Source of the DNA: Ochotona curzoniae
Lineage: Eukaryota > Chordata > Mammalia > Lagomorpha > Ochotonidae
DNA length: 64,000 nt
Direction: 5' to 3'
Assembly (NCBI RefSeq): GCF_017591425.1
Contig: NW_024465369.1
Coordinates: forward strand, 24,303,501-24,367,500
Under the pieces are notes generated by a model, which saw only the letters and a list, made by a program, of their open reading frames with translations, was not told the DNA's origin and did not search any database. A program made the position numbers and the translations under genes. Positions 12,001-25,480 of the stretch are shown piece after piece (positions within the stretch are counted from its first letter, which is position 1; each line of letters begins with the position of its first letter).

Positions 12001-13069
12001 CTTCTTTAGCAGAACATTTTTATTGCCTACCACCTCTTTCCCAGCCTTTTAAGTTTTTGTTGCTAAAATCACTAAGTTTACAACACATACTTAAATTACT
12101 TATTAAACAAGTATAGCTTTTGGGTCAAGAAGTTCACATTGTTCTATACCTATTACTGAAAGAATTATTTCAAATGTTTTCTAGTATTTATTTTATATCA
12201 GGATTTCTTCATGACTTTTAAATTTGATTTCTTCTTGACTAGCCAAAATACATCTTTAATTGTTTCCAGGAAATGGGTGGTATGATTTCTGAACTGTGAG
12301 GTATTTTAAAATGTCTTTGTTTTCCTTTGATATGTGAATGGTAACTTGGGTGGGTATAAATTTTTTTAGGTCAAATCTTTCCCAGGAGACTAAAAATATT
12401 ATTCTACTCAAGTTCTATAGTTTAATACTGAAGACAATTCTATTTTTATTCCCTTGCAAGTCAATCACTTTATTTCACCTGGATTCTTACTGAGCTTTTT
12501 CACATTTTATACACCACAGTCTCCCTTCCATTTCACATCCAGACATACGCCTTTCCAGTGTGCTTTCAGATTATCCTATACTTATCACCATTATAAGATA
12601 GTTAACCCACACTGTGTAGTAACTGCCTGCCTTTTGTGTGTGTGTGTGTGTCATCCACAACAAACTAATTTCTTGTAACATAGGTCTGCGTCTTTTTCTT
12701 CTTTCTGTCCCTTTTAGCAATCATTCATATAATAGTTAGTGAATAAATGAATGAACTAATACAACATTTAATATTGAAATTTTTATCCACCTAGGCCAAG
12801 ATGTTTGGTCTCTTTTCAATTAGTATATTTCAAAACTCACACATCCACTTAATCTCTATAGAGAAGTTATTACAGTGGATCGAACCATTACAAATACCTT
12901 CCAACACATCTTTGGTTGATATTTCTGTTCCGTTTATGCCGATCTCCTTCATGAAGAAGCTCATGGAACAATCTTTGCATTGTTATCATCTGCTTGTTCT
13001 TTTCATTCACAGTTTTTTTTCTATATTTTACTTTGTTATTCTGCAGATCTTCTGCTTATGTATTGACTG
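12001..13069. other. Flank, T-rich, possible old L1 3' UTR; (GT)n
   Basis: No gene. About 12.2-12.45 kb reads like antisense L1 3' UTR sequence, with low certainty. A GT microsatellite lies at 12634-12651. Confidence 0.4.
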
Positions 13070-13405
13070 ATGAAAGGCAAAGTGACAGAAAAAGAGGCAG
13101 AGGGAAAGAGAAACAGAGAGAGGAACAGAGAGACTGAATGATTCTCTTTTCTAGTTCATTCCCTAAGTGTTCCCAACAGCTGGACCTAGTACAAGCTGAA
13201 GCCAAGAGCCAGGAACTCCTTCTATGTCTTCCACATGGGTAACAGGTACCAAGGCATTTGAGCTATTTTCTCTTGCCTCCCAGAACGTGCATTAACAAGA
13301 AGCTGGATTGGAAATGGAGGTTGGAGCCTCAATCTCATGAACAGCATGACACAGGACACTGGTGTCTTGGGCAGCAGCTTAAGTGTGCTATCCCCAGTGC
13401 CCGCC
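13070..13405 (-). mobile_element. C-SINE, old
   Basis: The purine-rich tail side (CAGAGAGAGGAACAGAGAGA) at the left, the head at the right (ATCCCCAGTGCCCGCC). Confidence 0.7.
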
Positions 13406-13565
13406 TAAATATTCTTCACTATTGATTGCATCCTTGATTATCTGGAAATAATAGTTTTACCATTCTATTTTCACAGCGTTAACTTATCCAACCTTGTTTT
13501 TACTTCTTTCTGCCTCCATGCCCCTCATTATTACAATTATTCTAATTTTTTTTGTCTTTGGTAAC

Positions 13566-13740
13566 ATTTTTTTTAATTATTTTGAATTTTTGAATCATGT
13601 GGTACAATTTTGTATAGACTGGGATTCCCCTCTCAACTACCACCCCCCGACAGATTTTTCCCCATTTTACTACAATGGTATAGTCCTTCATAAGGAATCA
13701 CAATTCCATCAGAATCTTATTTAAGTGTACCCCGACATTG
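13566..13740 (-). mobile_element. Lagomorph L1 3' end, antisense
   Basis: The reverse complement has the pattern GGGGAATCCCAGTCTATACA followed by an AT-rich tail. It is similar to the sense copy at 54.8 kb (GGGAAATCCAAGAGCCTATG). Confidence 0.5.
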
Positions 13741-15570
13741 TTGGTACAATGTCAGACAGTTTAGCATCCCACTGTCTACACATTTCCAGCAGTTTCACTG
13801 GGAATCCATTTTCAATGGGAATCCATTGGAATTATTCTAATATCTTATATTTAAAGCAGATTGTTTCCATTAATCTCAGGTAAACCATTTTCCAAAGTGT
13901 TTGCTTTCTCTCCTTTTTGGACGTTCTCCTTTATGTAGCACAACCTGTCCTAAATGCCTAATTGCTGTTAAGTCCTCAATACACAAGCTGAGCTGGAAGA
14001 CAAACATACTCAGTCCACAGCTACCTTTTTACTTGAAACTAGCATTTATCAACTTTGTCACTGTGGGTAGCTGTAGTAAGGTCCTTATCCTTATCACCTG
14101 TCATGTTACTATAAAGAAGAGAATTCCTGGTTCATCAGAAGCAATAATTAGTTCTTTCCTTGCTAGGAATAATATATGACAAATGAAGTCTCAAAAAAAT
14201 CCATTTCTGCTCAGAGATCATCACATTCATCCACTTCCATTGGGTTTTGTTGGTATTCTCCAAATCATAATTCTAAATTGGGTAATAGAGTTACTAATTG
14301 GGGACTTTGGGGGAAAAGGGTTACAAAACACGGATTACATATGGGACTAACGTAACCGTTAGTTCACTGGGAGGCACCATGAGGTAGCTTCCTCACTATC
14401 CCTCAAACAGGCAGATTCACTTGCTTTCAAAACACAAAATACAAGTTCATTTCAAAACAACAGTTCTTGTAGCTAATGTAAAATCCTACCACATTATGAC
14501 ACTGAGCTGTCCTCCAGTAGTTTACAACTATCCCACATACAACGTATTTATACAGAATGCAAATATAATAATTTAAAGCTATAATTAGGTCACAAAATCT
14601 AGACTTTTTGATTATGGGTCCCTACTAAAGAGCTACTTTTCTACTAAGCATGTGCTCTACGTATCCCAAGGTTACAGCTACTCTGAAGTTAGCTTTGTGC
14701 AAATTAGGAAAAAGTACCTTTCTGAGAAGGTTCACGCTGAGCAGGACTCAGTGAATGAGCACAGCCTCAAATACACGATAGTCATGATTAGCAGGTGCCT
14801 CAAAAGGCTACTATGAGTTCTCGTATTTTTCAGATTTTTCATTGATATTTTACCTGGAGACTATAAGACAAAGAAAGCCAGTACAGCTACTATTTTAAAT
14901 AAGATAAACAGATTCCATTAATCATGATATTTCAAAGATTTGCCTGAGATCACACATGATGCTCTAATTTGAAATGTTTATGCTGGTAAGTTTCCTGGTT
15001 TCTAGAATTATATTCAGAACTCACTGAAATACTGAGCAGTTATAAAAAGACCCCCAAAATTTTTAATAAGCTTGCAGTTCTCCATTTTTTATCCCATTCT
15101 ACCCCAACATCAATGCTTGTTAGCTGAGATATTTAATAACCTAAATGAAGGAATATTAGGGAGAAATTACACAATTGTATCAAGGAATTATTCCTCAAAT
15201 AAATGCCTCAGATCAATCCGCCAACCTCCACTAATCATGTTGTATATCAATGTAAAACATCTGATCACATTATAAGAAAAAGAAAATATTTGACACCATA
15301 TTAATACAAAACTATTCTAAAATAATTCCACCAGTACTCATACATAATGCAGCCAGTTCTCTGCACTGTCACAATACCATGGAGGTGGAGAGAAAAATAC
15401 ATATTTAAGAACTATGTAAAAGTCATTTTTTGCCTCATTCAAAGTTTTCAGCACCTCAATATTTAAAAATGCCTATGCGTTCATTCAATTTTACATGTTG
15501 AGTGTATCATTACATTAGATCCTTCTAATCACATAAATACAAAGCAGCTCCTTCAGTCGGCATAAAATCA
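13741..15570. other. Flank, no gene recognised
   Basis: Apparently unique. A weak antisense MIR signature lies at about 14890-14955 (CAAAGATTTGCCTGAGATCAC). Confidence 0.45.
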
Positions 15571-16106
15571 GTTATGGATAAATCGGACTTTACCAAAATT
15601 TAAAATTTTTGTTCGGCAAAAGACAGGAGAATAAAAGACACACCACCGACTCTGACAGAATTCTTGCAAAAGATACATCTGATAGAGCACCATTATCTAA
15701 ATGACACAAATATCTCTAAAAACTCAACAATAACAAGCATCCCAATTGAAAAATCAGCAAAGGCCTTCCCTAAGAAGACACAGATGGCAAATAAGCAATG
15801 AAAAAAGTTCCACAACACGTGTCATCAGAAAAACACCAACTTCAACCACCATGAGATACCACTGCACATGTATGACAATGGCCACAATCCCGAGTATCGA
15901 AAACACCAAATGCTGGTGAAAATACCAAACAACAGGAATGCTCATTCATTGCTGCTGCTATAATCCAACAGTAAACTCATTAGGAAGGGAGTTTGGCAAT
16001 TTCTTATCAAACTAAACCTATCATCCCAGCAATCACTCTCCTTGGTATTTATTCAAGGGAATTGAAAATATGTCCACGCAAAAACTTACACACCGCTGTT
16101 TATAGA
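15571..16106 (+). mobile_element. Old L1 ORF2 C-terminal region, sense
   Basis: GATAAATCGGACTTTACC, GAAAAATCAGCAAAGGCC, CCACCATGAGATACCACTG and ATTTATTCAAGGGAATTGAA appear in the order of L1 ORF2. Broken by stops and frameshifts. Confidence 0.8.
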
Positions 16107-17159
16107 GTGTTTTTTCATCACCTTCTGAGGAGGAATGCTGACCTCAGGGAAATCTGTGCAATGTTGGGGCAGAGGGATTGTGTGACAAACAGCTGGACTG
16201 TCCTTTTTCTCTCACCCCCTTTTTTTTCCCTTTGGTCAATCTGAAACTCTAGAATTGCTCTAAGGAGTGATACATTGTCATGCATAACTCATTACTTGTT
16301 AAAAAGCAAACTGCTCAAAATATTACGAGAAATATCTGTTAAAATTTTAACTACATGTTGGCTTTGTTTTTTTTAAAGTATCCTCAATACCCAAGGTAAC
16401 TAGATAGAATCTACTGCTATTTGGCAAGTTTTTAAATCCTCTATCTGTTCTAAAGGAATGAGAAAATAAATGTCTACAGTTCATTAGTGAAGAGAATGGG
16501 TCAGCATTGTGGCACAGTGATTAAGCTGCTGCCTGCAGTGCCGGCATCCAATATGGGCACATGTTCAAGGGGAGTCTCAAACCTCAACTGTTGTGGTTAT
16601 GAGAAACTGGGGCAGCCAGAACCTGGTCCTTTTGCTGTTAACAGAGAAAAGGTAGTTTTCTTTCAGCATCTACCCAAAATTTTTTACCTTGGAGAATGTC
16701 CAAGCATCGACAGGAAATGGGATAACTTGAAATACTTAATTCTTGGGAAGTTTTCTAAGTTCTACTCTCATTTGCCAATCACTGAACTTCAGAAAATACA
16801 TTTTGTGAAAAGTATTACCAGCTGGGGGGTGGGGGGTGGGGGGAGTTTGCATGTGTGTATTTGTGTACACACAAGGGCGCTCGTCCCTGGGGTGTCTCTC
16901 AAGTCTACTGGAGTTTTATCACGGTAACGACGTTCACGAGAAGATGTATTGAAAATGTAGGTTCCTGGGCTTACCTCGGGTGTTCTGAGCGGGATTCTCT
17001 AGATTTGGTGGGTCACAGTACAGCGTAAAGCACTCCACGTGATTCTTGGGTACTCTAAGCTCACAGGGTGATGTGTTCCGTCTGATAATTGACTGCTTGG
17101 CATAAAATTCTAGCCAAGGCTCTCGAGTGACCTCTACAAAACGTGTCACTGCACTCGCA
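16107..17159. other. Flank upstream of the CpG island
   Basis: Holds a 5' C-SINE fragment (+, about 16496-16632) and a G-rich run at 16824-16843 (three G6 tracts separated by single T) that could form non-B structure. No coding region. Confidence 0.5.
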
Positions 17160-17790
17160 CTCCGCCCCTCAGAGTTTTATTTTCTCCGCGTGAGGCGAGG
17201 CAAGCAGGCCGAGGCGGGGTTGCTCCGAGCCGGGCGGGGTTGGGCGGGGCTGGGCCAGCGGGCCGGCCTGGCCGGGGTGGAGGGGGAAGAGTTAATGGCT
17301 CCGCCAGCCGTCGCCGCCCTCTGAACTGGAACGGAAACCAACTTCCGGTAGGAGTCCCTCGGCCGGGCGCCGGCAGCCTGAGGCGTGAGCGAGCGTCGTG
17401 GACTCCCCGAACTGTAAGAAATTTTCGAGAACGAGTTGGTGTGTCCGAGTGCGTCAGGCGCGGCGAGCGTAGAAGTTCCCTGTGTGAGAGCCAGAGGGTC
17501 GCGCAGGCGCCGTGGCGGGGAGGGGGCCGGCGAGCGGCGTGGGGAGGCGGGCAGGCACGAGGGAGCCGCGGCCCGGAGCTCGCCCCGCTCGGCGGCGTCC
17601 GTGTCCCCCAGACAGCCCCCGTTCCCCGACGGCCGCGGGACCGCCCTCCTCGCCGAGCTCCTCCGGGGTCCCGGGAGAGCGGGGCCTGCGGGGTGAAGGG
17701 GAGGGGAGGACGCCGTTGGTGGCGCCCGGTGAAGGACCGGGGAAGGGGAGCGGGGCCGCCCCTCCCTCCCAGGACTAGTTAGTCTTTCGG
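17160..17790 (+). promoter_or_regulatory. TANK: CpG island, probable TANK promoter and non-coding first exon
   Basis: A sharply bounded GC- and CpG-rich block in otherwise AT-rich DNA, lying upstream of and on the same strand as the TANK coding exons. It holds two adjacent GC boxes (GGGCGGGG at 17232 and 17242), an ETS-type TTCCGG at 17343-17348 and an NRF1-like GCGCAGGCGC at 17501-17510. There is no TATA box. This is the usual makeup of a broad housekeeping-type promoter, and transcription probably starts around 17.33-17.40 kb. A plausible 5' splice site for the first exon is GTAAGA at 17414, but other GT sites nearby (for example GTGAGC near 17384) cannot be excluded. The assignment to TANK is inferred from position and orientation; the exact start and exon end are not shown by the sequence alone. 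Confidence 0.75.
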
Positions 17791-18744
17791 AAACTTGACA
17801 GAGGGTTCTTTCTGTCGGTTTTTTTTTACCCCCCCCCCCCGAAGGGGTTGCACAATCCCGCTCCCTGCCTTCCCGTGAGCCTGTCATCACAGCTGTGGCA
17901 GTGAGAAGTTGGTCAACTTCCCCGGGGGTCGCGGAGGACGCAGCCGCAGAGGCTGCTTGGGCTGCAGATGGAGTCCCCCGGCCGGGGAGGGGAAGGGGAG
18001 CACTGGGGACGGTGCTCCCAGCTTTCTGAGTGCAGTGCACATCCCAGTTGGTGCCTTTTGACAAGCGTGAGAAGTGGTAGTAAAGGAAGCCCAGGCCGAG
18101 AATCGAGCTCTGTTTCCTGTTGAAAAAGTATTTTGTTCCCTTCTTTTTGGGGGCAGCACACCTTCAAATGCTATAGTGCCATGTAAGAAGCCGAAAGTGA
18201 AATCCTTCTAAGCCCCCCGTTTAACCACACGTAATCCTGGGCATTTTACATCCCTTTTATATGCCTGTGGTCAGGGTTATTTCATTTTCTTAGGCAAATT
18301 ATGTGATCTGTATATCCAGTTCTGTGATCTGTGGGTTCGGATTTTAGATACTTATAGAATATATGTATATATATTCTATATATATATTCACATATATATG
18401 AAGTGTTGTCACATGTAGCTGTAGTTAATGTAGGTGTGGTGTACCCTTAGCTACATGTACCACTTTCATGTGCCTTATTCATGTATTGTTCAATTAAAAT
18501 GAAGGGAAAATCATTAGAACAGTTGAGGTGAGTGCAAATGCATGACCCAGAGCTGATTTCTAAGGAATACAAACCTTGTAGAAACCTGCAGTTTTGCTCA
18601 CGATAGCTTACGGTCAATGGCTTACCTAAATAAATTACCTAAATATTCAGTAATTTTTTCATTTCTCTTTAGTACACAGATACGTTCGTTATTTGTGAAG
18701 TGTGTGGCAAATATTTTCCAGAACTTTTGGTTTCAGCCTTTGGT
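17791..18744. other. TANK intron 1, 5' part
   Basis: GC content falls after the island. Contains a T-run next to a run of twelve C (17829-17840) and an AT microsatellite at about 18358-18400. No exon signature seen. Confidence 0.5.
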
Positions 18745-19084
18745 TTCTCCCCGTCTCTCCTTCTCTCTGTAAATCTACCTTTCCAAATAAAAACAAATAA
18801 ACAAACAAAAACTTCTGACAGTTACTTAACAAATTGAAGTTCGAAACCCTGAAAATATTGAAAACTGCTCTACTGAGCACCAGAATAGGCACCATCAGGA
18901 CATTTTGCCATAGGATGCGACTTGTGGGTCCTGTGCTACGGCTCAGTGGCTAATTCCTCACCTCGTTCGTGCCAGGATCCTGTGAGGGTATAAGTTCCAG
19001 CTGCCCTACTTCCCATCCAGCTCCCTTCTTTCCTTCTCTCTATAAATCTGCCTTTCCAATAAAAATAATAAATGTTTTTTTTAA
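18745..19084 (+). mobile_element. C-SINE pieces
   Basis: A 3' fragment at 18745-18812 and a separate copy at 18925-19084 that joins the head directly to the tail (CCATCCAGCTCCCTTC then TCTCTATAAATCTGCC), an internal deletion of about 150 bases. Confidence 0.75.
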
Positions 19085-19540
19085 AGTGACAGTAAGTAAA
19101 ACAAAAACAAAACAGTGACTTGCTGTAAGAATAGAAGATAGGAACTTAGGTTCCTTCAATTTAGACTTTATTGTTTTAAATTGCTTAAAGAAAATTTGTT
19201 GGAAACTACCAGCAAATCAAAATCAACTGTTATTGATTGTGAAATATTTATATGGCTTTACTGTTAAGTGGCTAGGTGCAACTATTAAATGGCATTTAAT
19301 ATAATATAATTTCATGACCTGTATTTGGTATCCCTGAACTACAAATGCCTTTCTCTTGGTACTTGATGATCTTCAAACATATATATTATTTTCTTTCAAA
19401 TAAACATTAAAGTTTCACAGAACCTGAGAGTTTGTAATATGTGTTCCTTCTTCTCATACAGATCCTCCCACTGCTCATTTTCTTTCCCTCTCTACTAAAT
19501 ATAGGAGGTTTTTCTCTTCTGGTACCCTCATCCATAAATA
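19085..19540. other. TANK intron 1, unique segment
   Basis: No gene or recognised repeat. Confidence 0.5.
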
Positions 19541-19857
19541 TTTCTTTTATTATTTATTTGTTTATTTGAAAAGCAGAATTAACAGAGAAAGGAACAGAGA
19601 TCTTCCACCTGCTAGTTTAGTTAACAAGAATCTGCAACAGCCAGGTCTAGGCAAGACCAAAGCCAGAAGCCTGGAAATAATGTCTGGGTCTCTCATGTGA
19701 GTGGCAGGGACACAAGTGTTTGCGTCAACTGCTGCTGCTTTCCCAGAACATTAGCAGTGAGTTGAATGGGAAGTGGAATTGCTGGGTCTCAAACTAGTGC
19801 TCATGTGGGATCTCCACATTACAAGAGATTTAACATGCTGAACTGTGTCACCAGTTT
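19541..19857 (-). mobile_element. C-SINE, old
   Basis: TTATTTGTTTATTTGAAAAGC tail side at the left, then TCTTCCACCTGCTAG, with the head at the right. Confidence 0.7.
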
Positions 19858-19920
19858 CTAAGTGTGTCTGCAGAGCCCACTTTGATTTGTAAAATTTATT
19901 TTAAATATTAACAATTTAAG

Positions 19921-20238
19921 GGGTTTTTCATTTATATTTTATGTGAAAAGCAGAGAGACAAAAAAAAGATCTTCCATATACTTGTTGGCTTAGGAGGCCA
20001 AAACCAGCTGGGACTGGGCCAGGCCAGAGCCAAAAGGCTGGAACTTAATCAGGGTCTTCTACGTTGGTGGCAGGGACCCAAGTGCTAACCCATCATCTGC
20101 TGCCTTACCGAAATGTGTATTAGCAGGAAACTGAATCCAAAGTAAAACTGCAACTCGAACCAGGCACTGTGATATGGAATGTGGATGGAATCTGGTCATC
20201 CCAAGTATTGTGTTACCACTGTGTGGAATACCTGCCCT
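19921..20238 (-). mobile_element. C-SINE, old
   Basis: Second minus-strand copy 60 bases after the previous one. GAAAAGCAGAGAGAC at the left, head CCTGCCC at the right. Confidence 0.7.
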
Positions 20239-22558
20239 TTAGCCATCTTTAACTTGTGCACCTTTATCTCCAGATTATAACATGGGCCCTACTTAGAGGA
20301 TATCTCTTAAAGATCGTTCATGTATCTGAGCCCATGTACCTGAATAATGCTATGTCTGTGTTTACCTCAAGGAATAGAATGTCACATGCCCATTTTCCTT
20401 TATGGTGTCATGCTGTTTAATTACAAACTTGAACCCATAGCAGGTGCTGAACAGTCTGAAGGAAAGAAGTCTAAAATGCACACAGTGTTTCAGAGTGATG
20501 AATTGCATACATCATGGTGGCTATGCCATAAGGCCTAGGTGTATAGTAGATATGTAGGTAGAAATGTGATACCTAGAACGTTTTTGTAAGTATATCCAGT
20601 TTTACACAGTGACCGAATCATCTGACAATACATTTCATTAAACATGTTTCTGTTGAATGTATATACTAGAGAAAAAAAAAGAAGTGGGAACAAAACAGAC
20701 TCTTATGGGTGTGGTCTTTCACAGAGAAGTCTTCAAACTTTTCTTCTACGATAACAGTTTTACTACTTTCTAACATTCAAAATGGAGACTCAACTGAAGA
20801 GGCTTAGGATTAGTTAGTGGAGTTATCTCACTTTGTTTACCGTGATACAGTTGGCTAACAAACTTATGGAAGAAATATGAAATTGAAATTCCTATAAGAA
20901 TTTAGAAACAGGTACAGTAAAATGTGCTGTGGATACACCAATAGCTGAAGTTTACATCCTGGGAAATGAGACTAGAAACGGAAGAATTTGGCTTCTTGCA
21001 TTCCATAACTCTAAAAATAGAAAAGGATCATGGGTAAATATCAGGAATAACAGGTCTGTTCCATTTCCTTTTTTCAGGTAAGAAAAACACATATTTTTAG
21101 TGCCGTTAGAAGTAATCTTTAACCATCCACAAAGGATGTCTAGTCTGTGTCTAGATGCTGTTATGGACTGCTTGTCTTCCTTCTGCCCTTGAGGCTTTCT
21201 GTGAGTGAAGTGGTGAACAACTGAGCTGACTCAGAAAATAAAGGCTGTGTCTTTTTGGGAATAGGTAGAAGAGGATATTTAGAGAGTGCTGAGACTTTAT
21301 TTTGAATAATGGGAACAAAATACAATAAAACTGAAGATTGAATAGTGACGATATTACATATTATTTAGAGATACAAAGATACATACAAAGAAGACTCGGC
21401 CAAAAAAAGTTGTTGCCAGGTGAAACAGGAATTGGTGAGGGAAGAGTAGAGAACAGCTGTTTTTCTTAAGTCATATATTGCCATCTAATTTATTCAGATG
21501 GCAGCTTTGATAAAAATAAAATAGAAACTATATTAAAGGGAAAAAGCTAAAGATTGTCATTTAGCATCAGTGCTACCTGAATTCATCTGATTCTTCTAGA
21601 AATTTCTTAACTCTGTATACTTTGGTAATTTTACTGTTTTGTAGCTCAGTTTCCTCATCTCTAAAGGGAAGAAAACATGTTCTTGCAGAAGGAAGAGTTA
21701 AAATAAGATGGTTTGTGTAAGAATGCCTGAGAAGTAGGTGTCAGCTCTACCCTTGTCCCAGTGTTGCCCAGGAGGAAGTAGGAAGCACCTCCTTCGTTTC
21801 TGGGATACTTGCCATTCAAACAGAATACAGATTGTCCTTCTTGCCATTGGCTCTGTTGCCTCTGTGAATTACAGGCGTGTCATTCAGATTTGTGAACTCT
21901 GTGGATATTGAAAAGGTAAATAAAATTGGGATGAATATTGATAGAAACATGATCTTAAAAGGTCATTGCTGCTTGGTGGGAGAAGGTTTGTGGTCATATT
22001 TAAATTTTACAATAAGAATACCATTAGTAGAGAAAACATTTTCATAAATACAGAAGAGTTACAGGCATTTCATAGAATCAAGATCAATAAACTATTGTTT
22101 CTCTGGGCCATCTGCCAAAGTATCAAAATATCTTTTCCTCTTTTTTTTTTTTTTAAGAAGCAATCTTCTACCTTAGCAACTGCTATTTTTGTTTCTCAAC
22201 TCTATACAGTTCTTCTGGAAGCACTCAGAAGACAGCTCACTGTGGAGAATGCTACTTTATGAAAGCCTGTTTTCTTGCCTTGGTATATATTTGTTATGTT
22301 TCCAGTGCTTTCCCAGCAATACTTTGAACTCCTGTGGCAGTCATTTTTGAATGTCTTTCTGCAACACAATATGGACAGGGTTTGCTGATGTATTTTTTAA
22401 AAGCATCCCAGATTATTCTGGTGTACTGACATACTGAGAACTAATGTCCTGTAGCCTGACTAAAAACTTTAAACTGGGGCAGCTGAAGAAACAGATGCAT
22501 GGAAAGGTTAAATGACTTATTTAGTCTCACCCATCATCAAGAATGCCTACTGGAATTA
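20239..22558. other. TANK intron 1, unique segment with MIR relics
   Basis: No exon seen. MIR-like pieces at about 21570-21680 (CAGTTTCCTCATCTCTAAAG, sense) and 22478-22530 (antisense). Confidence 0.5.
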
Positions 22559-22735
22559 AGATGGTCCAAGTGCTTGGGCCCCTAGCACCAGTAAGAGACT
22601 CACATGAAGCTCCTGGCTTTGGTCTGACTCAGCTCTGGTCATTTTTGGCCATCCGGGGAATAAAGTAAAAGATTTCTGTCTTTCGCTTGCTCTCTCTGTA
22701 ACACTGACTCTTAAAATAAATAGATCTTTTATAAA
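22559..22735 (+). mobile_element. C-SINE, 5' truncated
   Basis: Starts within the body (GGTCCAAGTGCTTGGGCCCC) and runs to the tail AAATAAATAGATC. Confidence 0.75.
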
Positions 22736-22834
22736 ATGTAAATAAATTAGTTTAGAAGTTCTAAACACAAATTGTCCTTAATAGAAAAAAATAGTGAATT
22801 TGACACAAAATGTGGCCTACTTAATGTTAAGTTT

Positions 22835-23140
22835 GGGGCTAGCATAATGGTACAGTTAAGCTGCTGTTTGCTACACCAGCATTACATATCAGAATGCTGC
22901 TTTGAGTCTGGGGGCTCTACTTCTAATCCAGCTTCCTGCTAATGTACCTGGGAAAAAAGCCAAGCATGTCCCAAGTACTTCCACCCCTACAACCTACATG
23001 GGACACATGAGTTAAAGTTCCAGGTTCCTAGGTTCAATCTGGACTAACCCTGGCCGTTGTGGTCATTTGGAGAGTGATTAGTGGATGGAACATACTCTTT
23101 CTCTCCTTTCTTTCAAGTATATAAATGTTTAAAAAGACAT
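22835..23140 (+). mobile_element. C-SINE, older subfamily
   Basis: Starts GGGGCTAGCATAATGGTAC; body and tail present. Confidence 0.75.
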
Positions 23141-25199
23141 TAAAGGTTGGAATCTTTATTTTATAGCATCTTTTTGAAATCTCTCTAAAAAAAAGGTAAA
23201 TCAAAGTTTATAATCTGTGCTTGCTTTCCTGCAAGAGGTGGAACAACAAGTATTAGAATTTCCTAGATATGAATATTTATGTTTGAGAATGACTGGCATG
23301 ACCCATAAAAAGGTAAGCGAGTTGTATGATTTTGGCATAGTTTTAAAAAGTTTGGCTGGCTGCCTAGGGATTGTTGAGTTCTATCTCCAGAAATATTCAA
23401 CAGTTGGAATGAGAGAGTTTGTTGCATAATGCAAAAATATTGGATCCAGCTTTAAACTTATAAAGTCACACTGTAAACATTTTGAGAATGACTGGAAATG
23501 GAGATCTGTAAATCTCTGAAGCTTTATTTATTTTCTCATTGGAGTTCTCACAGTTACTTCTAATAAAGCAAGTTATGACATGCAAGTATTCTCCCAACAG
23601 CCTGTTGGTGTCCTCAGGGAAATTAAAAGCAGGGATATGAAGAGCTGTGGAGTCTTTGCAGTGATTAGGAACACAGAGTAAAGCTTTTATAATTATGTAG
23701 GCATTTGCCAGTTACTGTTTATTTTGGTGATAGTCTCAAGGCTAATGACTCCCAGCAATTTTAAATTGTGATCTAAAAGGAAAATAGGCCTCTTTCTGAA
23801 AAGGTCCTTGGTCACCTGAAATTTCACATGGGAAAGCTTGCTCTATCTGTATTGACTCAGGGATGCTGGAGGGGCAGCTAATCTGTACATGAGATTTAAC
23901 TAGTGTTCTAAAAACAGCTTGGCCCTTTCTGAGTCTTGTGTAGCCTGTGATATCTATTACATTATTGCTGTATATTTGGGAGAACCTTTTTAAGATTACT
24001 GAAAATATTTTTTCAGACTTTTCTGGTTGAGACTAGAAGAGGATATAAATTATCCTTTCCTTTGAAACATCACTGGATATACTGTTTTGCCATAAATTTA
24101 GTAATGAGAGACTTTAGAAAGAAGTTGTTTGTTCAGACATTCTGCCAGGGGCTTGTTTATTCCTTCTACTTAAACACAGTGTGTAAAGGTTAATAGACAA
24201 AACATTAGCCAACATTCCTGTTTAGTTAATAGTCTGTATGTATACAATTACAGGGTTTCACTGAAATACCATGGTAATTTATGCATTTCTTAGTTTTCCT
24301 TTTGATACCTGGGTAAACAATAAATGGTCATATCTCCATGTTGCCATATAATACATGGTAGAATGAGCTTTACTTTTCTTTTTTTTAAAATGTAAGGTTT
24401 TTCTCTGCTTTTTTTTTTTTAATGGTTTGACCTGATTGACTGTCCAGGGATGCCTGATTGACTCTGTATCAGCATAGGAGGACATTCCAAAAAGTACTTG
24501 AGGAATACAGTCAGGAAATCACATGTAGTTTTCATTTCTTCTTGTAGTTTACCACTTAGTTCTTTCTTTTTCCTTGTTATGAATTATATCTCTCATAGTT
24601 TTGTCCAAAACTGAATTTAATATTTTCAACTATCCCAAAATATTTTCTTACTTTCTTCTTATGTCTGAACAGTTGCTACTTTTTACCTAGTATTTTGAAA
24701 CAAATTTAGCTGGTCAATCATCTAGAGTAAAACTTTGCTAATCAATTCCTGATTCTGATACCCTTTTTCCAGTTAAGTCATCTAGACTTAGAGGTGCCTG
24801 AATGCTGCATTTTTGTCTTTTGTACAGATCCAACGGACCACAAAATTATATTATTTCTACCTTTGAATTGGCTCCTAAAACCACTCTTAGATTTCACCTG
24901 TAGCATCTAAAATTCTGAGCTTTCGCCCCGAATGCAGCAGTAATTTCCTGTGCAATACCCTCACACTGTCACCTTCACTAGTTTGTGAGGCTTCAAGTTT
25001 ATCTTTCTAAAATCATTTCCACATTCTTTATTTTCAACAGTTTAAAGTATACATTTCTTAGAGTGACATTCAAGATCTAATACAACCTGACTGTAACTGA
25101 GTTGGTTCTATGTAGCTTATGCAATTAGAATATTACAACTCTGGGAGTTTATCATCTTTAAAAAATTTGGAGGGGTGTTTTCCTGTTCTTTGTTTCTAA
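23141..25199. other. TANK intron 1, unique segment
   Basis: AT-rich intron without recognised genes. Conserved elements, if any, cannot be judged from one sequence. Confidence 0.5.
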
Positions 25200-25480
25200 G
25201 GTTTATATTATGTATTTGAAAGGAAGAACTACAGAGAGGTCTTCCATTCATTAGTTCACTCCCCAAATGATCACAATGGCCAGTGCTAGGGCAGGTTGAA
25301 AGCCAGGAGGCAGCAGGTTCTTCCATGTCCCCATGTGGTTATAGAAACCCAGGGTATGGGCCATCTTCTGCTGCTTTCCTAAGTGAATCACAGGGAGCTG
25401 GATCCGAAGTGGAGCAGCCAGGACATTAGCGGATGCCATTTGGGATGCCAGCACTTCAGGATGCCATAACACCAGCGCCA
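25200..25480 (-). mobile_element. C-SINE
   Basis: TATTTGAAAGGAAGAAC at the left, TAACACCAGCGCCAG (reversed head) at the right. Confidence 0.8.

Noticed and set aside
16487..16927. 146-codon open frame upstream of the CpG island
   Set aside because: It starts inside a C-SINE fragment and runs through a G-rich simple repeat.
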